A stretch of 64,000 nucleotides of DNA, from contig NZ_UWOE01000001.1 in assembly GCF_900604355.1 (NCBI RefSeq), positions 2,294,001 through 2,358,000 on the forward strand. The letters run 5' to 3'. This document shows positions 17,769-26,803 of this stretch, one piece after another. Positions within the stretch are counted from its first letter, which is position 1. Every line of letters starts with the position of its first letter. This DNA comes from Luxibacter massiliensis (GTDB lineage: Bacteria > Bacillota > Clostridia > Lachnospirales > Lachnospiraceae). The notes below the pieces were generated by a model, which was not told where the DNA came from, did no database searches, and was given only the letters and a program-made list of their open reading frames with translations. The position numbers and the translations under genes are program-made.

Positions 17769-18335
17769 ATGGCAGCAACATTTCTAACAGCAGTCTTATC
17801 CTTTGTAAGTACCAATATTGATGACATCTTTGTATTGATGGTGCTCTATGCACAGGCAACAGACTCCAAAGCAATATTACAGGTGATTATTGGACAATAC
17901 CTGGGAATCGGCGCTCTGTCTGCTCTTGGCATATTTGGCGCATTGGGTACGCAAATTTTTCCTCCTCAGTACATTGGCCTTTTAGGTTTTCTCCCGTTAT
18001 TTTTAGGTGTTCGGACATGGATGTCACACCAACACAATCCAGAGGACCAGGGACAAGAAACACAAATCGGCTTTTTCAGTGTTTTCTTACTGACGATTGC
18101 AAATGGCGCTGACAATATCGGGGTATATATCCCTGTATTTAGCGGATATACTCTTTTAGATATTTTCATTACTTTAGTTATATTTGCGGGGATGACTGCC
18201 TTATGGTGCTATTTAGGACTAGCCTTGGCAAATTATCCCTATATCAAGAAATATATTTCCCGTTATCAGCATATTCTTGTCCCCTTGGTACTTATGGGCC
18301 TTGGCCTTTACATTCTAATTAAAAATTATATTTGA
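17769..18335 (+). CDS. cadD: CadD-family cadmium resistance transporter
   Basis: 188 residues, all membrane (about six helices), beginning MAATFLTAVLSFVSTNIDDI at ATG 17769 with AAAGGAG 8 bp upstream; the in-frame ATG at 17742 is before that site and is not used in my call. The STNIDDIFVLMVL start and the repeated NGADNIGVYIPVF motif match the cadmium resistance (Cad) transporter family. It probably exports Cd2+ or a related cation. The usual companion CadC repressor is not adjacent. Confidence 0.82.
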   Translation: MAATFLTAVLSFVSTNIDDIFVLMVLYAQATDSKAILQVIIGQYLGIGALSALGIFGALGTQIFPPQYIGLLGFLPLFLGVRTWMSHQHNPEDQGQETQIGFFSVFLLTIANGADNIGVYIPVFSGYTLLDIFITLVIFAGMTALWCYLGLALANYPYIKKYISRYQHILVPLVLMGLGLYILIKNYI

Positions 18336-18355
18336 CTGTATTTTTCAGATATTTT

Positions 18356-19195
18356 TTATACCATGGTCATAAACCACTCTACTGTTTTCGGATCATAATG
18401 GGAAAAGAATAAACTCTCACCTGTATCTAATGCTTCAATCTGCTTCATCTCCTCTGCTGTAAGCGAAAAATCAAAGATTCCGAAATTTTCCTCCATCCGG
18501 CTCTTGCGCGCAGACTTGGGAATCAGCACCACATCACTCTGAAGCAGAAACCTAAGCGCAACCTGGGCGGCAGATTTCCCGTACTTTTCACCCACCTGTT
18601 TCAATACCGGATTATTAAAATAATCATTTTTCCCTTCCGCAAACGGCCCCCAGGACATTATCTGTGTTCCATTTTTCTTCATGTATTCCTTCGCTTCCTT
18701 CTGCTGCTGGAATACATGGGTTTCTACCTGGTTGACCGCCGGTTTAATCTCCGCAAAATGATGCATGTCCAGGAATCTGTCGGGATAGAAATTGGATACA
18801 CCGATGGCACGGACCTTCCCAGCTTTATATGCCTCTTCCATTGCCCGGTAGGTTCCATAATAATCGCCAAAAGGCTGATGAATCAGCAGGAGGTCGATAT
18901 AATGGGTCTGTAGTTTTTTCAGAGATTCCAAAATGGAAGCCTTGGCCTTCTCATACCCAGCATTGGAAATCCATACTTTTGTAGTTATAAAAAACTCCTC
19001 TCTCGGAAGTCCGCATTTTGCCAACGCATTGCCTACACCCTCCTCATTTCCATATGCCTGTGCAGTGTCAATACTGCGGTATCCAACCTGAATCGCCTCC
19101 AGCACACAGCGCTCTGTTTCCTCTGGCGGCGTCTGATACACCCCGTATCCTAATTTTGGCATCTTTACACCATTATTTAATGTCACATAGTCCAT
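18356..19195 (-). CDS. Aldo/keto reductase
   Basis: 279 residues, the normal size. The tetrad is in place: Asp43 and Tyr48 in SIDTAQAYGNE, Lys72 in TTKVWI, His105 in LLLIHQP. The NADPH-binding end has LIPKSARKSRMEEN. It reduces aldehydes or ketones with NAD(P)H (YtbE/DkgA-like). A LysR regulator is divergently transcribed 175 bp away and probably controls it. The substrate is unknown. Confidence 0.93.
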   Translation of the reverse strand: MDYVTLNNGVKMPKLGYGVYQTPPEETERCVLEAIQVGYRSIDTAQAYGNEEGVGNALAKCGLPREEFFITTKVWISNAGYEKAKASILESLKKLQTHYIDLLLIHQPFGDYYGTYRAMEEAYKAGKVRAIGVSNFYPDRFLDMHHFAEIKPAVNQVETHVFQQQKEAKEYMKKNGTQIMSWGPFAEGKNDYFNNPVLKQVGEKYGKSAAQVALRFLLQSDVVLIPKSARKSRMEENFGIFDFSLTAEEMKQIEALDTGESLFFSHYDPKTVEWFMTMV

Positions 19196-19288
19196 CTCTT
19201 TTTTCTCCTTTCTGCTATCTTATACCCAAAAGGCATCTCTTTTTTAAGGACAGCTAGTATATATTGGGTATTTCTTTTACAGTTTTAG

Positions 19289-19317
19289 TTTACAACTATG
19301 GGGAAAGAAAGTACAAT
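19289..19317 (+). promoter_or_regulatory. Promoter of the lysR gene at 19371
   Basis: TTTACA (19289-19294), 17-bp spacer, TACAAT (19312-19317), 54 bp upstream of the start codon, inside the divergent intergenic region shared with the aldo/keto reductase. Confidence 0.6.
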
Positions 19318-19370
19318 AAGAATACAGGAATCCAGATTTCTTAAAATGAATAGTGGAAGGACTTTACAAG

Positions 19371-20228
19371 ATGTTGAATCTATTAGAATTAGAACAGCTC
19401 GTTGCCTTTGCGGACTGCGGAAGATTATCAAAGGCGGCTGAGATATTGCACATATCCCAGCCAACTATCACAAGAACTATGCAGCATCTGGAAGATGCCT
19501 TTGGCGTCTCTCTATTCCAACGCAGCAAAAACCATATTTCATTAAACGAAACCGGATGGAAGGCTGTAGAATATGCAAGACAGCTTTTAAGGTCAGAAGA
19601 GCAGGCAAGACTAGGAGTCCGTGCATTTGATAAAAGCCTGCATACCATCACAGTCAGTTCCTGCGCTCCCGCGCCTTTATGGTATCTGCTCCCGGCGTTA
19701 TCCTCCCGATTCCCAGATATGGCGGTCTCCTCTTCCATCAAAAATAACACATCCGTCCTGGAGGATCTGAAATCCGATGCCTGTACCCTGGCAGTTCTGC
19801 CAGAAGAACTGACCGCAGAAGAATATTGCTGTATACCATTTCTGAAAGAAAATCTGTATGCTTGCGTTCCCCTTGGCCATCCCCTTGCACAATGCTTACA
19901 AATTACATTTTCTGAACTGAACGGACATAATTTTTTACTTGCCTCAAAGCTCGGTTTCTGGGATGATATGTGCCGGGAGCGCATGCCTGCTTCAAGATTT
20001 CTCGTACAGACCGACCCTTTTGCACTGGAAGAATTGATTCGGGAATCTTCACTCCCCTGCTTTTCCACAAACCTTTCCAGAAACAGAAGGGGATTGCTAA
20101 AAGACAGAATCGAAATACCCATCTCAGACCCAAGCGCACATATTACATTTTATGCGGTTTTCCCGCAGAAAGATAAGTTGTTTGTGAATACTTTTTCACA
20201 AGTTGTTCGTACTGCCACATTATTATAG
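19371..20228 (+). CDS. LysR-family transcriptional regulator
   Basis: 285 residues from ATG 19371 (MLNLLELEQLVAFADCGRLS), with GGAAGGA 9 bp upstream; a GTG start 18 bp earlier is possible but lies before this site. The winged helix has SKAAEILHISQPTITRTMQHLE. The effector domain follows from about residue 88. It is divergent from the aldo/keto reductase and is probably its regulator. The ligand cannot be predicted. Confidence 0.9.
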   Translation: MLNLLELEQLVAFADCGRLSKAAEILHISQPTITRTMQHLEDAFGVSLFQRSKNHISLNETGWKAVEYARQLLRSEEQARLGVRAFDKSLHTITVSSCAPAPLWYLLPALSSRFPDMAVSSSIKNNTSVLEDLKSDACTLAVLPEELTAEEYCCIPFLKENLYACVPLGHPLAQCLQITFSELNGHNFLLASKLGFWDDMCRERMPASRFLVQTDPFALEELIRESSLPCFSTNLSRNRRGLLKDRIEIPISDPSAHITFYAVFPQKDKLFVNTFSQVVRTATLL

Positions 20229-20232
20229 ATAC

Positions 20233-20730
20233 TCAGTCCGGCAGTACCGGAACAGCTATCCTTGCTCCTGTACTTGTATCTGCGCCAAAATTAAAACTTG
20301 GAGCTATATCATATGCGAACTTATATCCATATAAGGCAGGATTGTATTTTCCTATGGCTGCATATGTACTTTCTATTGCCTTACAAAAATCCTCTTCATT
20401 TTCATATGGCTCACTTTGAAAATAAAGCATGGTACATTCTGGGAACTCCACTGTTTTATATGGTTCTGGAAGTTCCTTGTCATAATTTAACGGCACTTCA
20501 ACACCTGCTGCTATCTTTGAAAAACCAGCCTCAATTAATTTATCTGGCAATTCTACTAAAGCGGCTGATTCAAACTTTTCCACTATACTATTTAACAATC
20601 CTTCCCATTCGCACCCTACTTCTTCACAATATGAAAGATAATCTTGTGCATAACGTGATGGAAGATAAATCAGCTTTCTTCTCTCACGTTCTTTGACAGT
20701 AATCATACAGAAACTCAAATCATTACTCAT
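20233..20730 (-). CDS. Stand-alone GyrI-like (AraC effector-binding) domain protein
   Basis: 165 residues. SFCMITVKERERRKLIYLP and LYGYKFAYDIAPSFNFG resemble the GyrI-like small-molecule-binding domain found at the C-terminus of many clostridial AraC regulators (MVTVKERPKRKLI... type), but the DNA-binding part is missing. It has its own AGAGGAAG site before the ATG, so it appears to be a real small protein. Such domains bind amphipathic or drug-like ligands. It is downstream of corA on the same strand and converges with the lysR gene. Confidence 0.7.
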   Translation of the reverse strand: MSNDLSFCMITVKERERRKLIYLPSRYAQDYLSYCEEVGCEWEGLLNSIVEKFESAALVELPDKLIEAGFSKIAAGVEVPLNYDKELPEPYKTVEFPECTMLYFQSEPYENEEDFCKAIESTYAAIGKYNPALYGYKFAYDIAPSFNFGADTSTGARIAVPVLPD

Positions 20731-20824
20731 AAATACTTCCTCTGTTACTTCTTCACTTCCTTACCTGAGGGATGAGTATACCCGGAGACATCCCGCAATC
20801 CAAACCCTTAGTATGCATATTGAT

Positions 20825-21676
20825 TTACAGCCATTTTTTCTTTTTAAAATAAATGATTAAAACAACAATCACGAGGAAACTGGCTAGTATGAATACCGGA
20901 TATCCCCATGGGTCGAGAAGTTCAGGCATATTTTTAAAATTCATTCCGTACCAACCCACCATCAAAGTCAATGGCAAGAAAAGGGCCGTAATCAGTGTAA
21001 AAAATTTCATCAATGAATTCTGTTCAATATCAATCTGCGCCTGGTATGCTTCCCGCATTTGAGTAATATAATCCCGTAAATTTAAAACCGCGGAATAACA
21101 GCGGGTCACACGGTTGTTTAATACATTAAAATGACGCGCGGCCTCCTCTGAGAGAATACCATTATCATTATCTGACATATTATCAAAAATAACTTGCAGC
21201 TGTGTATAATACCGCTTTAGCCGCAGCAGCTCTTTACGGTATTGTATAATGCTGTCCAGATAGTCCTTCCGGCTTCCTTCAATAGCGCTATCCTCAGTAT
21301 CCGTAATTTCCGCTTCAAAGGAATCAATATATTGCATATCATCCTTTAGGAGGCTTCCAAAAAATTTATACATTATCTTCTCGTTGCTTTCCCCCGCATC
21401 TGCCGCTAACTTCTGCATATGTTGAGCCGTAAAATCGTTCTCACAGAAAACCAGTAAATTCTCCCGGTCATAGTAAATAAATATCCGGTGCGTCCTACTT
21501 TCAGCGCTATGGACGTTATACCAGTCAAAACTGCAGAGGTCAAAATTCATATAAGACTCAAAAGGCGCTGTATACTGCTCTGTCAAATATTCATATAGAC
21601 GGCCGCTTTCCGCAATTCCTTTGCCTGCTTCATCAAAGGCAGCGGATACGTTATCCAAACTGGTAATTTTAAACAT
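20825..21676 (-). CDS. corA: CorA-family Mg2+/divalent cation channel
   Basis: 283 residues with a long acidic, helical cytoplasmic N-terminal domain and two C-terminal membrane helices. The selectivity loop after the first helix is WYGMNF, the GMN signature of CorA. The C-terminus is KKKKWL, basic as expected for the pentameric cytoplasmic ring. It mediates Mg2+ (or Co2+/Ni2+) influx. The N-terminal domain is shorter than that of E. coli CorA, as in many Firmicutes. Confidence 0.92.
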   Translation of the reverse strand: MFKITSLDNVSAAFDEAGKGIAESGRLYEYLTEQYTAPFESYMNFDLCSFDWYNVHSAESRTHRIFIYYDRENLLVFCENDFTAQHMQKLAADAGESNEKIMYKFFGSLLKDDMQYIDSFEAEITDTEDSAIEGSRKDYLDSIIQYRKELLRLKRYYTQLQVIFDNMSDNDNGILSEEAARHFNVLNNRVTRCYSAVLNLRDYITQMREAYQAQIDIEQNSLMKFFTLITALFLPLTLMVGWYGMNFKNMPELLDPWGYPVFILASFLVIVVLIIYFKKKKWL

Positions 21677-21913
21677 CCTGATTAAAAACCCCTTTCCTAT
21701 CTATGGCCTTATGGCTAACCCTATATTTTCTTGCTCATTATAACAGTTCTGGTTATATAATCAAACCTACATTTTCCTACGGCCTTTGCTGTTTTATTAA
21801 GCCACTGTAATATATCCGAATATTTGTTCTGTTTTTGTTGCTTTCCTAATGCTTGTCTGGTAAAATAAGGTAATAACTTCGACACATTTTACACTTTACA
21901 GGAGCTGATTGTT

Positions 21914-23113
21914 ATGTACTGTACATCTTGCCTTCCCGGCATAAGGACTGTCTATATAAAAAGAATTTGGGCCTATTACATGGCTGCTGCCCTTTTATGT
22001 CTGTTGATCGCATTTAATATTTTTCTGAGATTTTACCGGCCATTCATAGTACTTCCTTCACATCCGAAATATGTATTTTATATTGCCGCCAATCTCCTGC
22101 TTACGCTAGGCATTGCAGCCTGTATTTTTGAATCTTTCTATCAGCGCAGCCTTGTCCGTTTTTTTACCCCTGTCCGGAAGCTATTTGACAGGAAGTTCTT
22201 TTCATCTGGGGATACCCCAGAGGCTTCCTCCAGCACATATGCCCCCTCTCAGCACAGCCATATCTCTTACATGGATTACAACAAGGCTTTTTTGGAAATA
22301 CACCCTATGGGGAGCCACCTTTCCAGACTGTCCAGACAGTACCGGGCGGCAATTTTTTGTTCCCGCTTTTTTATCCTGCTGATGTATATAACCACCCTGT
22401 GCCTGGCCGGAATCTTAGATTTTTTATATACACAGGCCGAAACCGGATTTTTTCATCCCGCACAGCTGCTGTTTAGTATCCTGCTGCTATTCTACCTGGT
22501 TCTGGTCCTTTGCCTGAACACATCTTATATTCCTGAAATGCCCGCAGCCAACAGCTGTCTGTTTTTCCTGCTGCTGTTATTTTATTTGATTGCACAGGCA
22601 ATCTATAATGATTCTGTATCCATGTCCTACTATTATCAGAAGGGCACTGCCGGGATCATTCTCCATACTATGGAATTTACTGTACGCATACTTCCTGCCC
22701 TTCTCTTTGTATGTCTTTATTTTTTACTCAGATCCCGAACACAGGGAGATTCCTTTTCCCGCAGAAATATCCAGGAATTTGACAGCTTTGCCGAACTTTA
22801 TATAGACTATTCCAATATCATATACGGCTTTGAAACCGATGAGAAAATATATTCTCTGCTCTGCAACTATACTGCTGTTTTAAAGGAGGATGGGACATTC
22901 ACCCCTGAACATCTTTTAACCTTGGATATTTCCCAGGATCAAATCCATCATTTTTTAAGGCAGCATCATGCACTTATGAAGATTTGTGAAGCATTCACTG
23001 ATAAAATGCTTAAGGAATACCAGAATGTTTTCGGCAGCCTGCCCCAATGGTCCCTCTGCCTTCTGGATGAAGATTTTCCACAGAACATCCTTCAGTGTCT
23101 CTCAACAGAGTAG
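21914..23113 (+). CDS. Uncharacterised multi-pass membrane protein (unit A)
   Basis: 399 residues, family not recognised. Hydrophobic segments are visible at about 20-40, 52-72, 143-166, 176-196, 206-226 and 246-266, with a hydrophilic loop of about 70 residues between segments two and three and a hydrophilic C-terminal tail of about 130 residues (FDSFAELYIDYSNIIYG onward). AGGAG lies 9 bp before the ATG. It is followed after 73 bp by another unknown membrane-anchored protein on the same strand, and the two are isolated from other genes on that strand, so they probably act together. Confidence 0.75.
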   Translation: MYCTSCLPGIRTVYIKRIWAYYMAAALLCLLIAFNIFLRFYRPFIVLPSHPKYVFYIAANLLLTLGIAACIFESFYQRSLVRFFTPVRKLFDRKFFSSGDTPEASSSTYAPSQHSHISYMDYNKAFLEIHPMGSHLSRLSRQYRAAIFCSRFFILLMYITTLCLAGILDFLYTQAETGFFHPAQLLFSILLLFYLVLVLCLNTSYIPEMPAANSCLFFLLLLFYLIAQAIYNDSVSMSYYYQKGTAGIILHTMEFTVRILPALLFVCLYFLLRSRTQGDSFSRRNIQEFDSFAELYIDYSNIIYGFETDEKIYSLLCNYTAVLKEDGTFTPEHLLTLDISQDQIHHFLRQHHALMKICEAFTDKMLKEYQNVFGSLPQWSLCLLDEDFPQNILQCLSTE

Positions 23114-23186
23114 CTGTCCGATGACCTCCCAACCAGCCTTGCCATTCCTGACCTTAAAACTTTCCCCAAATACCTGAGGTAAACTT

Positions 23187-24350
23187 ATGGATAAAAAAGA
23201 CAATAAGATCATCACTTTTCCAAACCCAGACTCCAGAAATTCCACACCTGGACATAATAACTCCAAATCCAGGCACCCTTTTTTTAAGCATTCACTTAAT
23301 TTTTTAATGTTTGTCATTGCCTCTATTCTGATACCAGTAATAGGGTTTGTCCTGGGCCCTTATATAAGCAAAAATATTGGAAATACTGAAATTTCTGACT
23401 CTTATGTCATGCCTTATATCTATGCATTGTCTCCCCAGTCAGCCAATTATAACTCACCTGCAGCCAGTACACCTGACGACACGCATCTTTATGCCTGTGC
23501 ATTAAGAACCTGCTTTTCCTGCAGTAAAGTTTCTATCGCCCAGGCCACTGACAATACCTTGCATATATTGTCAGTTGAAGAATACCAGAAAGCAGAACTT
23601 CAATATCACTGCCTGGCCTTTGGCGAATCCGTATACCTATATGCCATCAATGCAGGGGATGGGGCCAGCAGTCCTTCCTCTCTTGGATTTAATGCCAAAA
23701 TGACTGATGGTGTGGATGATATCAATGGAAGTGACATAAAGTGGGAACACCTTATAAAAAATCCTTCTGTCTCTGGTTTGCCTCTTGACGTCCCCTCTAT
23801 AGAAGGAGGAGACGGCCTGGAAGTCTGTTCTTTTGAATTAAGTGACTGGGCCTGGGAGCGGCTGAGAGAGGGCGCCCAATTCCGCCTATTTATAAACGTG
23901 GGAAGCAAGGACGAAGAAAATGAATTATTCCTCGGCAATATCACATTAATCGACGGCCGTCTGGCTATGGAACTTGGCGGTGCAGGCCCTGGGGATGACA
24001 GGGTGTTAAATTATGTCTATATTCCTGTAGATGAAATCTCTTCAGGCAGCAAATTGCCCGTCCATGCTACTTTCCTGATACAAGACCGGGCCACGGCAGA
24101 TACTGTACTGATACCAAATAAATCCTGCCGCCTTAAATATTCCATGACCTATGAAGTGGACGGCAAAGAATTGATGTCAGGTCCCTTTACAACAACATTT
24201 TATGTGCCGCTGTATAAGTCAATGTCCACCCTGAATATCGCACAGTTCATGAATGAACACGGACTTACACAGTATAAATATAAATCCAATACAGAACTCC
24301 ATGAACAAAACCGGTATGTCCCCGAAAGCCTTATGGAAATCTCAGGATAG
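23187..24350 (+). CDS. Uncharacterised membrane-anchored extracytoplasmic protein (unit B)
   Basis: 387 residues, family not recognised. A short basic cytoplasmic N-terminus (KSRHPFFKHS) precedes one membrane helix at about 37-58 and a 330-residue hydrophilic domain that should be outside the cell. The domain contains at least two cysteines close together (ACALRTCFSC) and is predicted by eye to be beta-rich. GAGGT lies 6 bp before the ATG. It is encoded after the polytopic protein at 21914-23113; a sensor/transducer or envelope complex is possible, but no function can be assigned. Confidence 0.75.
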   Translation: MDKKDNKIITFPNPDSRNSTPGHNNSKSRHPFFKHSLNFLMFVIASILIPVIGFVLGPYISKNIGNTEISDSYVMPYIYALSPQSANYNSPAASTPDDTHLYACALRTCFSCSKVSIAQATDNTLHILSVEEYQKAELQYHCLAFGESVYLYAINAGDGASSPSSLGFNAKMTDGVDDINGSDIKWEHLIKNPSVSGLPLDVPSIEGGDGLEVCSFELSDWAWERLREGAQFRLFINVGSKDEENELFLGNITLIDGRLAMELGGAGPGDDRVLNYVYIPVDEISSGSKLPVHATFLIQDRATADTVLIPNKSCRLKYSMTYEVDGKELMSGPFTTTFYVPLYKSMSTLNIAQFMNEHGLTQYKYKSNTELHEQNRYVPESLMEISG

Positions 24351-24380
24351 CCTTAAAATCTTCCATACTGCATGGCTCCC

Positions 24381-24965
24381 TTAAAATAGGCTCAGCTGCT
24401 GGTATTCAGATTTTTTCTTTAGAAAAGCTGGTGTCTTTCGTAGAAAGTTTTCCACTGCCCCATCATCCAAGATCCAGGATCCCCACTCCCCTGGCTCCAA
24501 AATCAAAGGCATCCGTCCATGGACTGGACTGACAGAGGAGTTTGCCCCTGTAGTCAGGATTACAAACCGCTCCTGGCCCTGGTATATCTGAAAGCAGCCT
24601 GCCATAAAGAGCACAGGCTGCCCATCCTGACGTTCAAACTGATACTTTTCTTTTTTATCATTCCACTCATAAAAACCTTTTGCCGGAATCACGCATCTTC
24701 TATGCAGCACGCTGTCCCGGAAGGTTTTCTTTTCCAATACTCCTTCCGACCTTGCATTGATTAAAAGCCGGTTCCCCTGGAATCCCGGAAATCCCCACTG
24801 CATAATTTCTGGTACTATCCCTTGTGTCTGTCCCGCAAGCACCAGTGCACTCTGAGATGGGCATACATCTCCCATTCGCTCTGCCTTTAGCTTCTGATCC
24901 AGTGTCTTTACAATATTCTCAATCTCTCTGGCAGCCTCATCATCCACATAATAACGCCCGCACAT
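24381..24965 (-). CDS. SRAP/HMCES-family abasic-site protein (YedK-like)
   Basis: 194 residues. The N-terminus MCGRYY provides the catalytic Cys2, which forms a thiazolidine crosslink with abasic sites in single-stranded DNA. Further conserved blocks are NARSEG, RRCVIPAKGFYEW (Glu/Asn region) and VHGRMPLIL with the essential His. It protects abasic sites and so belongs with DNA damage tolerance. It lies downstream of dinB in what looks like the same SOS-controlled unit. Confidence 0.93.
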   Translation of the reverse strand: MCGRYYVDDEAAREIENIVKTLDQKLKAERMGDVCPSQSALVLAGQTQGIVPEIMQWGFPGFQGNRLLINARSEGVLEKKTFRDSVLHRRCVIPAKGFYEWNDKKEKYQFERQDGQPVLFMAGCFQIYQGQERFVILTTGANSSVSPVHGRMPLILEPGEWGSWILDDGAVENFLRKTPAFLKKKSEYQQLSLF

Positions 24966-25046
24966 ATCTTATCACCTGCCTTATTCTTCCTTTCACTCTG
25001 CCCTGGGTATAAACAGTATATCCGAATTATACGCTTTTTCCCACAA

Positions 25047-25352
25047 TCACACAACCAACTTCCATGTGCATTCCTCAGAATTAAAAAGCAGGATAAATTC
25101 AACCATCCGCTGGTTGACTTCTGCCCTGCACCTATATTTCCAGTTTAAAATCCCAGCGTAGCATTGCTTTTCCGAAGTCAACACCTGAATTCCAGGGATT
25201 TCTAGTACCCCCTCCTCCGACTGAAGCTTCATCATTAAAGGCATGGACCTGCCAGTTGCAGTAAACCAGCATTTTACTGCAACATCACTTGTACTTCCCG
25301 CTGGCAACGCCTGCTGAGGCTTCTTAGCCGGAATTCCGATTCCAAACGCCAT
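25047..25352 (-). CDS. Small conserved-looking protein in the dinB operon
   Basis: 101 residues from ATG 25352 (MAFGIGIPAKKPQQALPAG), with AAGGG 6 bp upstream; a GTG at 25373 is an alternative start overlapping the dinB stop. No domain recognised; the last third is beta-rich (NWKYRCRAEVNQRMVEFILL). Tight spacing after dinB suggests a role linked to translesion synthesis, but that is context only. Confidence 0.65.
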   Translation of the reverse strand: MAFGIGIPAKKPQQALPAGSTSDVAVKCWFTATGRSMPLMMKLQSEEGVLEIPGIQVLTSEKQCYAGILNWKYRCRAEVNQRMVEFILLFNSEECTWKLVV

Positions 25353-25369
25353 AGGTTTCCCTTCTTTCC

Positions 25370-26632
25370 TCACTCAATTCTGACCTTCTTATAGTCTACC
25401 GACCGTTTCTCGCGGCTGATCCCGCCAGACATATGGTCAATCCTTCCCCCCAGAAATGCAGCTCGCCTGACAGAATCATTTCCATACCTCTCCCGGATTT
25501 TATCAATAACCTCGTCCAATCTTTCTAATCTCTCATAATCTGTCTGGTCAAACAAATCCAACTGCCGCATATCTATCCGGTCATTGACCCTGCTGGTATG
25601 GATTCCCAGATGCCGGATTGGCATCCCATTCCACAATTCATGGAATAACCTGCAGGCACTCTGATAAATTTCTAAAGTAATATCTGTTCCGCGGCCCAGT
25701 GTCATTTGATGGCTGGCGTACTGCAAGTCATAACTTTTAATCCCCACTGCAATAACTTCTGCCTGTACGCCGTCTTTCCGAAGGCGGGTTCCCACTGTCT
25801 CGGCCAAAGCCAATAGAACAAGTTTAGCTGTAGGCGCATCACAGACATCAAAGGCAATAGTCACAGAATTTCCATACCCTTTATTGGGCGGCGGCTCCTC
25901 CTGAACTTTGGATACGTCTTCTCCATTTGCAAATCTCCAGACCAACTCCCCATGCTTTTTCAAATGGGTCCTTAAAATCTCCGGCTCCGTATGTGCCAAC
26001 TCTCCAATGGTCTGAATACCCAGATTTAATAACTTTTTTGTGGCTGCCCGGCCTACAAAGAACAAGTCATGAACTGGGAGAGGCCACATTTTTTCCCCAA
26101 CCTCCTCCTTCCAAAGGGTGTGTACTCTGTCCGGTTTTTCAAAATCACTGGCCATTTTTGCCAGCAGCTTGTTCTCAGAGATTCCTATATTTACAGTAAA
26201 CCCCAATTCTTCCCGGATCTGGGTACGTATCCGGTTTGCCGCCGTCACTGGTTCTCCCCAGAGCTTTTGTGTCCCCGTCATATCCATAAAACATTCATCA
26301 ATAGAATACTGTTCCACTATAGGCGTATATTGGCGTAGGATTTTCACAAAGGCGGCAGAGCACCGCTCATATAAGTCATAATTAGGGGGAACCAATATCA
26401 GCCTCGGACACTTTTTCTTTGCCTCGAGGATTGTCTCCCCAGTTTTAATACTATATTGCTTTGCTGGGATAGATTTAGCCAATATAATGCCATGGCGCAT
26501 AGCCACATCCCCCGCCACTGCCGAAACCTGCTCCCGCAGATCGGCTTTTCCGCCTAAATGCTGGAGACGATATACTGCTTCCCAGCTTAGAAATGCACTG
26601 TTTACATCAATATGAAAAATCACATTCTCCAA
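25370..26632 (-). CDS. dinB: Y-family DNA polymerase (Pol IV-like)
   Basis: 420 residues with the order of a Y-family polymerase: palm metal ligands HIDVNSAF and SIDECFMD, fingers AKSIPAKQYSIKTGE, thumb helix-hairpin-helix (LLNLGIQTIGELA) and the little-finger domain ending with RRAAFLGGRID. It copies past DNA lesions. The start is TTG 26632, 11 bp after AGGAGG. A LexA box sits between the -35 and -10 of its promoter (26659-26687), so it is SOS-induced. It leads an operon with a small protein and the SRAP protein. Confidence 0.93.
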   Translation of the reverse strand: MENVIFHIDVNSAFLSWEAVYRLQHLGGKADLREQVSAVAGDVAMRHGIILAKSIPAKQYSIKTGETILEAKKKCPRLILVPPNYDLYERCSAAFVKILRQYTPIVEQYSIDECFMDMTGTQKLWGEPVTAANRIRTQIREELGFTVNIGISENKLLAKMASDFEKPDRVHTLWKEEVGEKMWPLPVHDLFFVGRAATKKLLNLGIQTIGELAHTEPEILRTHLKKHGELVWRFANGEDVSKVQEEPPPNKGYGNSVTIAFDVCDAPTAKLVLLALAETVGTRLRKDGVQAEVIAVGIKSYDLQYASHQMTLGRGTDITLEIYQSACRLFHELWNGMPIRHLGIHTSRVNDRIDMRQLDLFDQTDYERLERLDEVIDKIRERYGNDSVRRAAFLGGRIDHMSGGISREKRSVDYKKVRIE

Positions 26633-26658
26633 ACTTATGTTCCCCTCCTTTGCATCAA

Positions 26659-26687
26659 ATTATACAGAACAAGCGTTCTTTATTCAA
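26659..26687 (-). promoter_or_regulatory. dinB promoter with LexA box
   Basis: Minus strand: TTGAAT (26687-26682), 17-bp spacer, TATAAT (26664-26659). The spacer contains GAAC-N4-GTTC within a 14-bp palindrome (26666-26679), the Gram-positive LexA/DinR operator. The position between the promoter elements gives direct occlusion. Confidence 0.85.
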
Positions 26688-26803
26688 CCGTTATTATTTA
26701 CCAGCTTACCCATGCCTCCAGCAGCCATATGGACAATACCCTTTCCTCTGGATCATGTATAGTTTCTGCGCAAAAAAAAGAGCAATCAAATTAATTGCCC
26801 TTT

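Noticed and set aside
19364..20122. 252-codon open frame antisense to the second lysR gene
   Set aside because: It mirrors the LysR coding sequence, has no ribosome-binding site and no recognisable protein features, while the LysR frame is clearly real.
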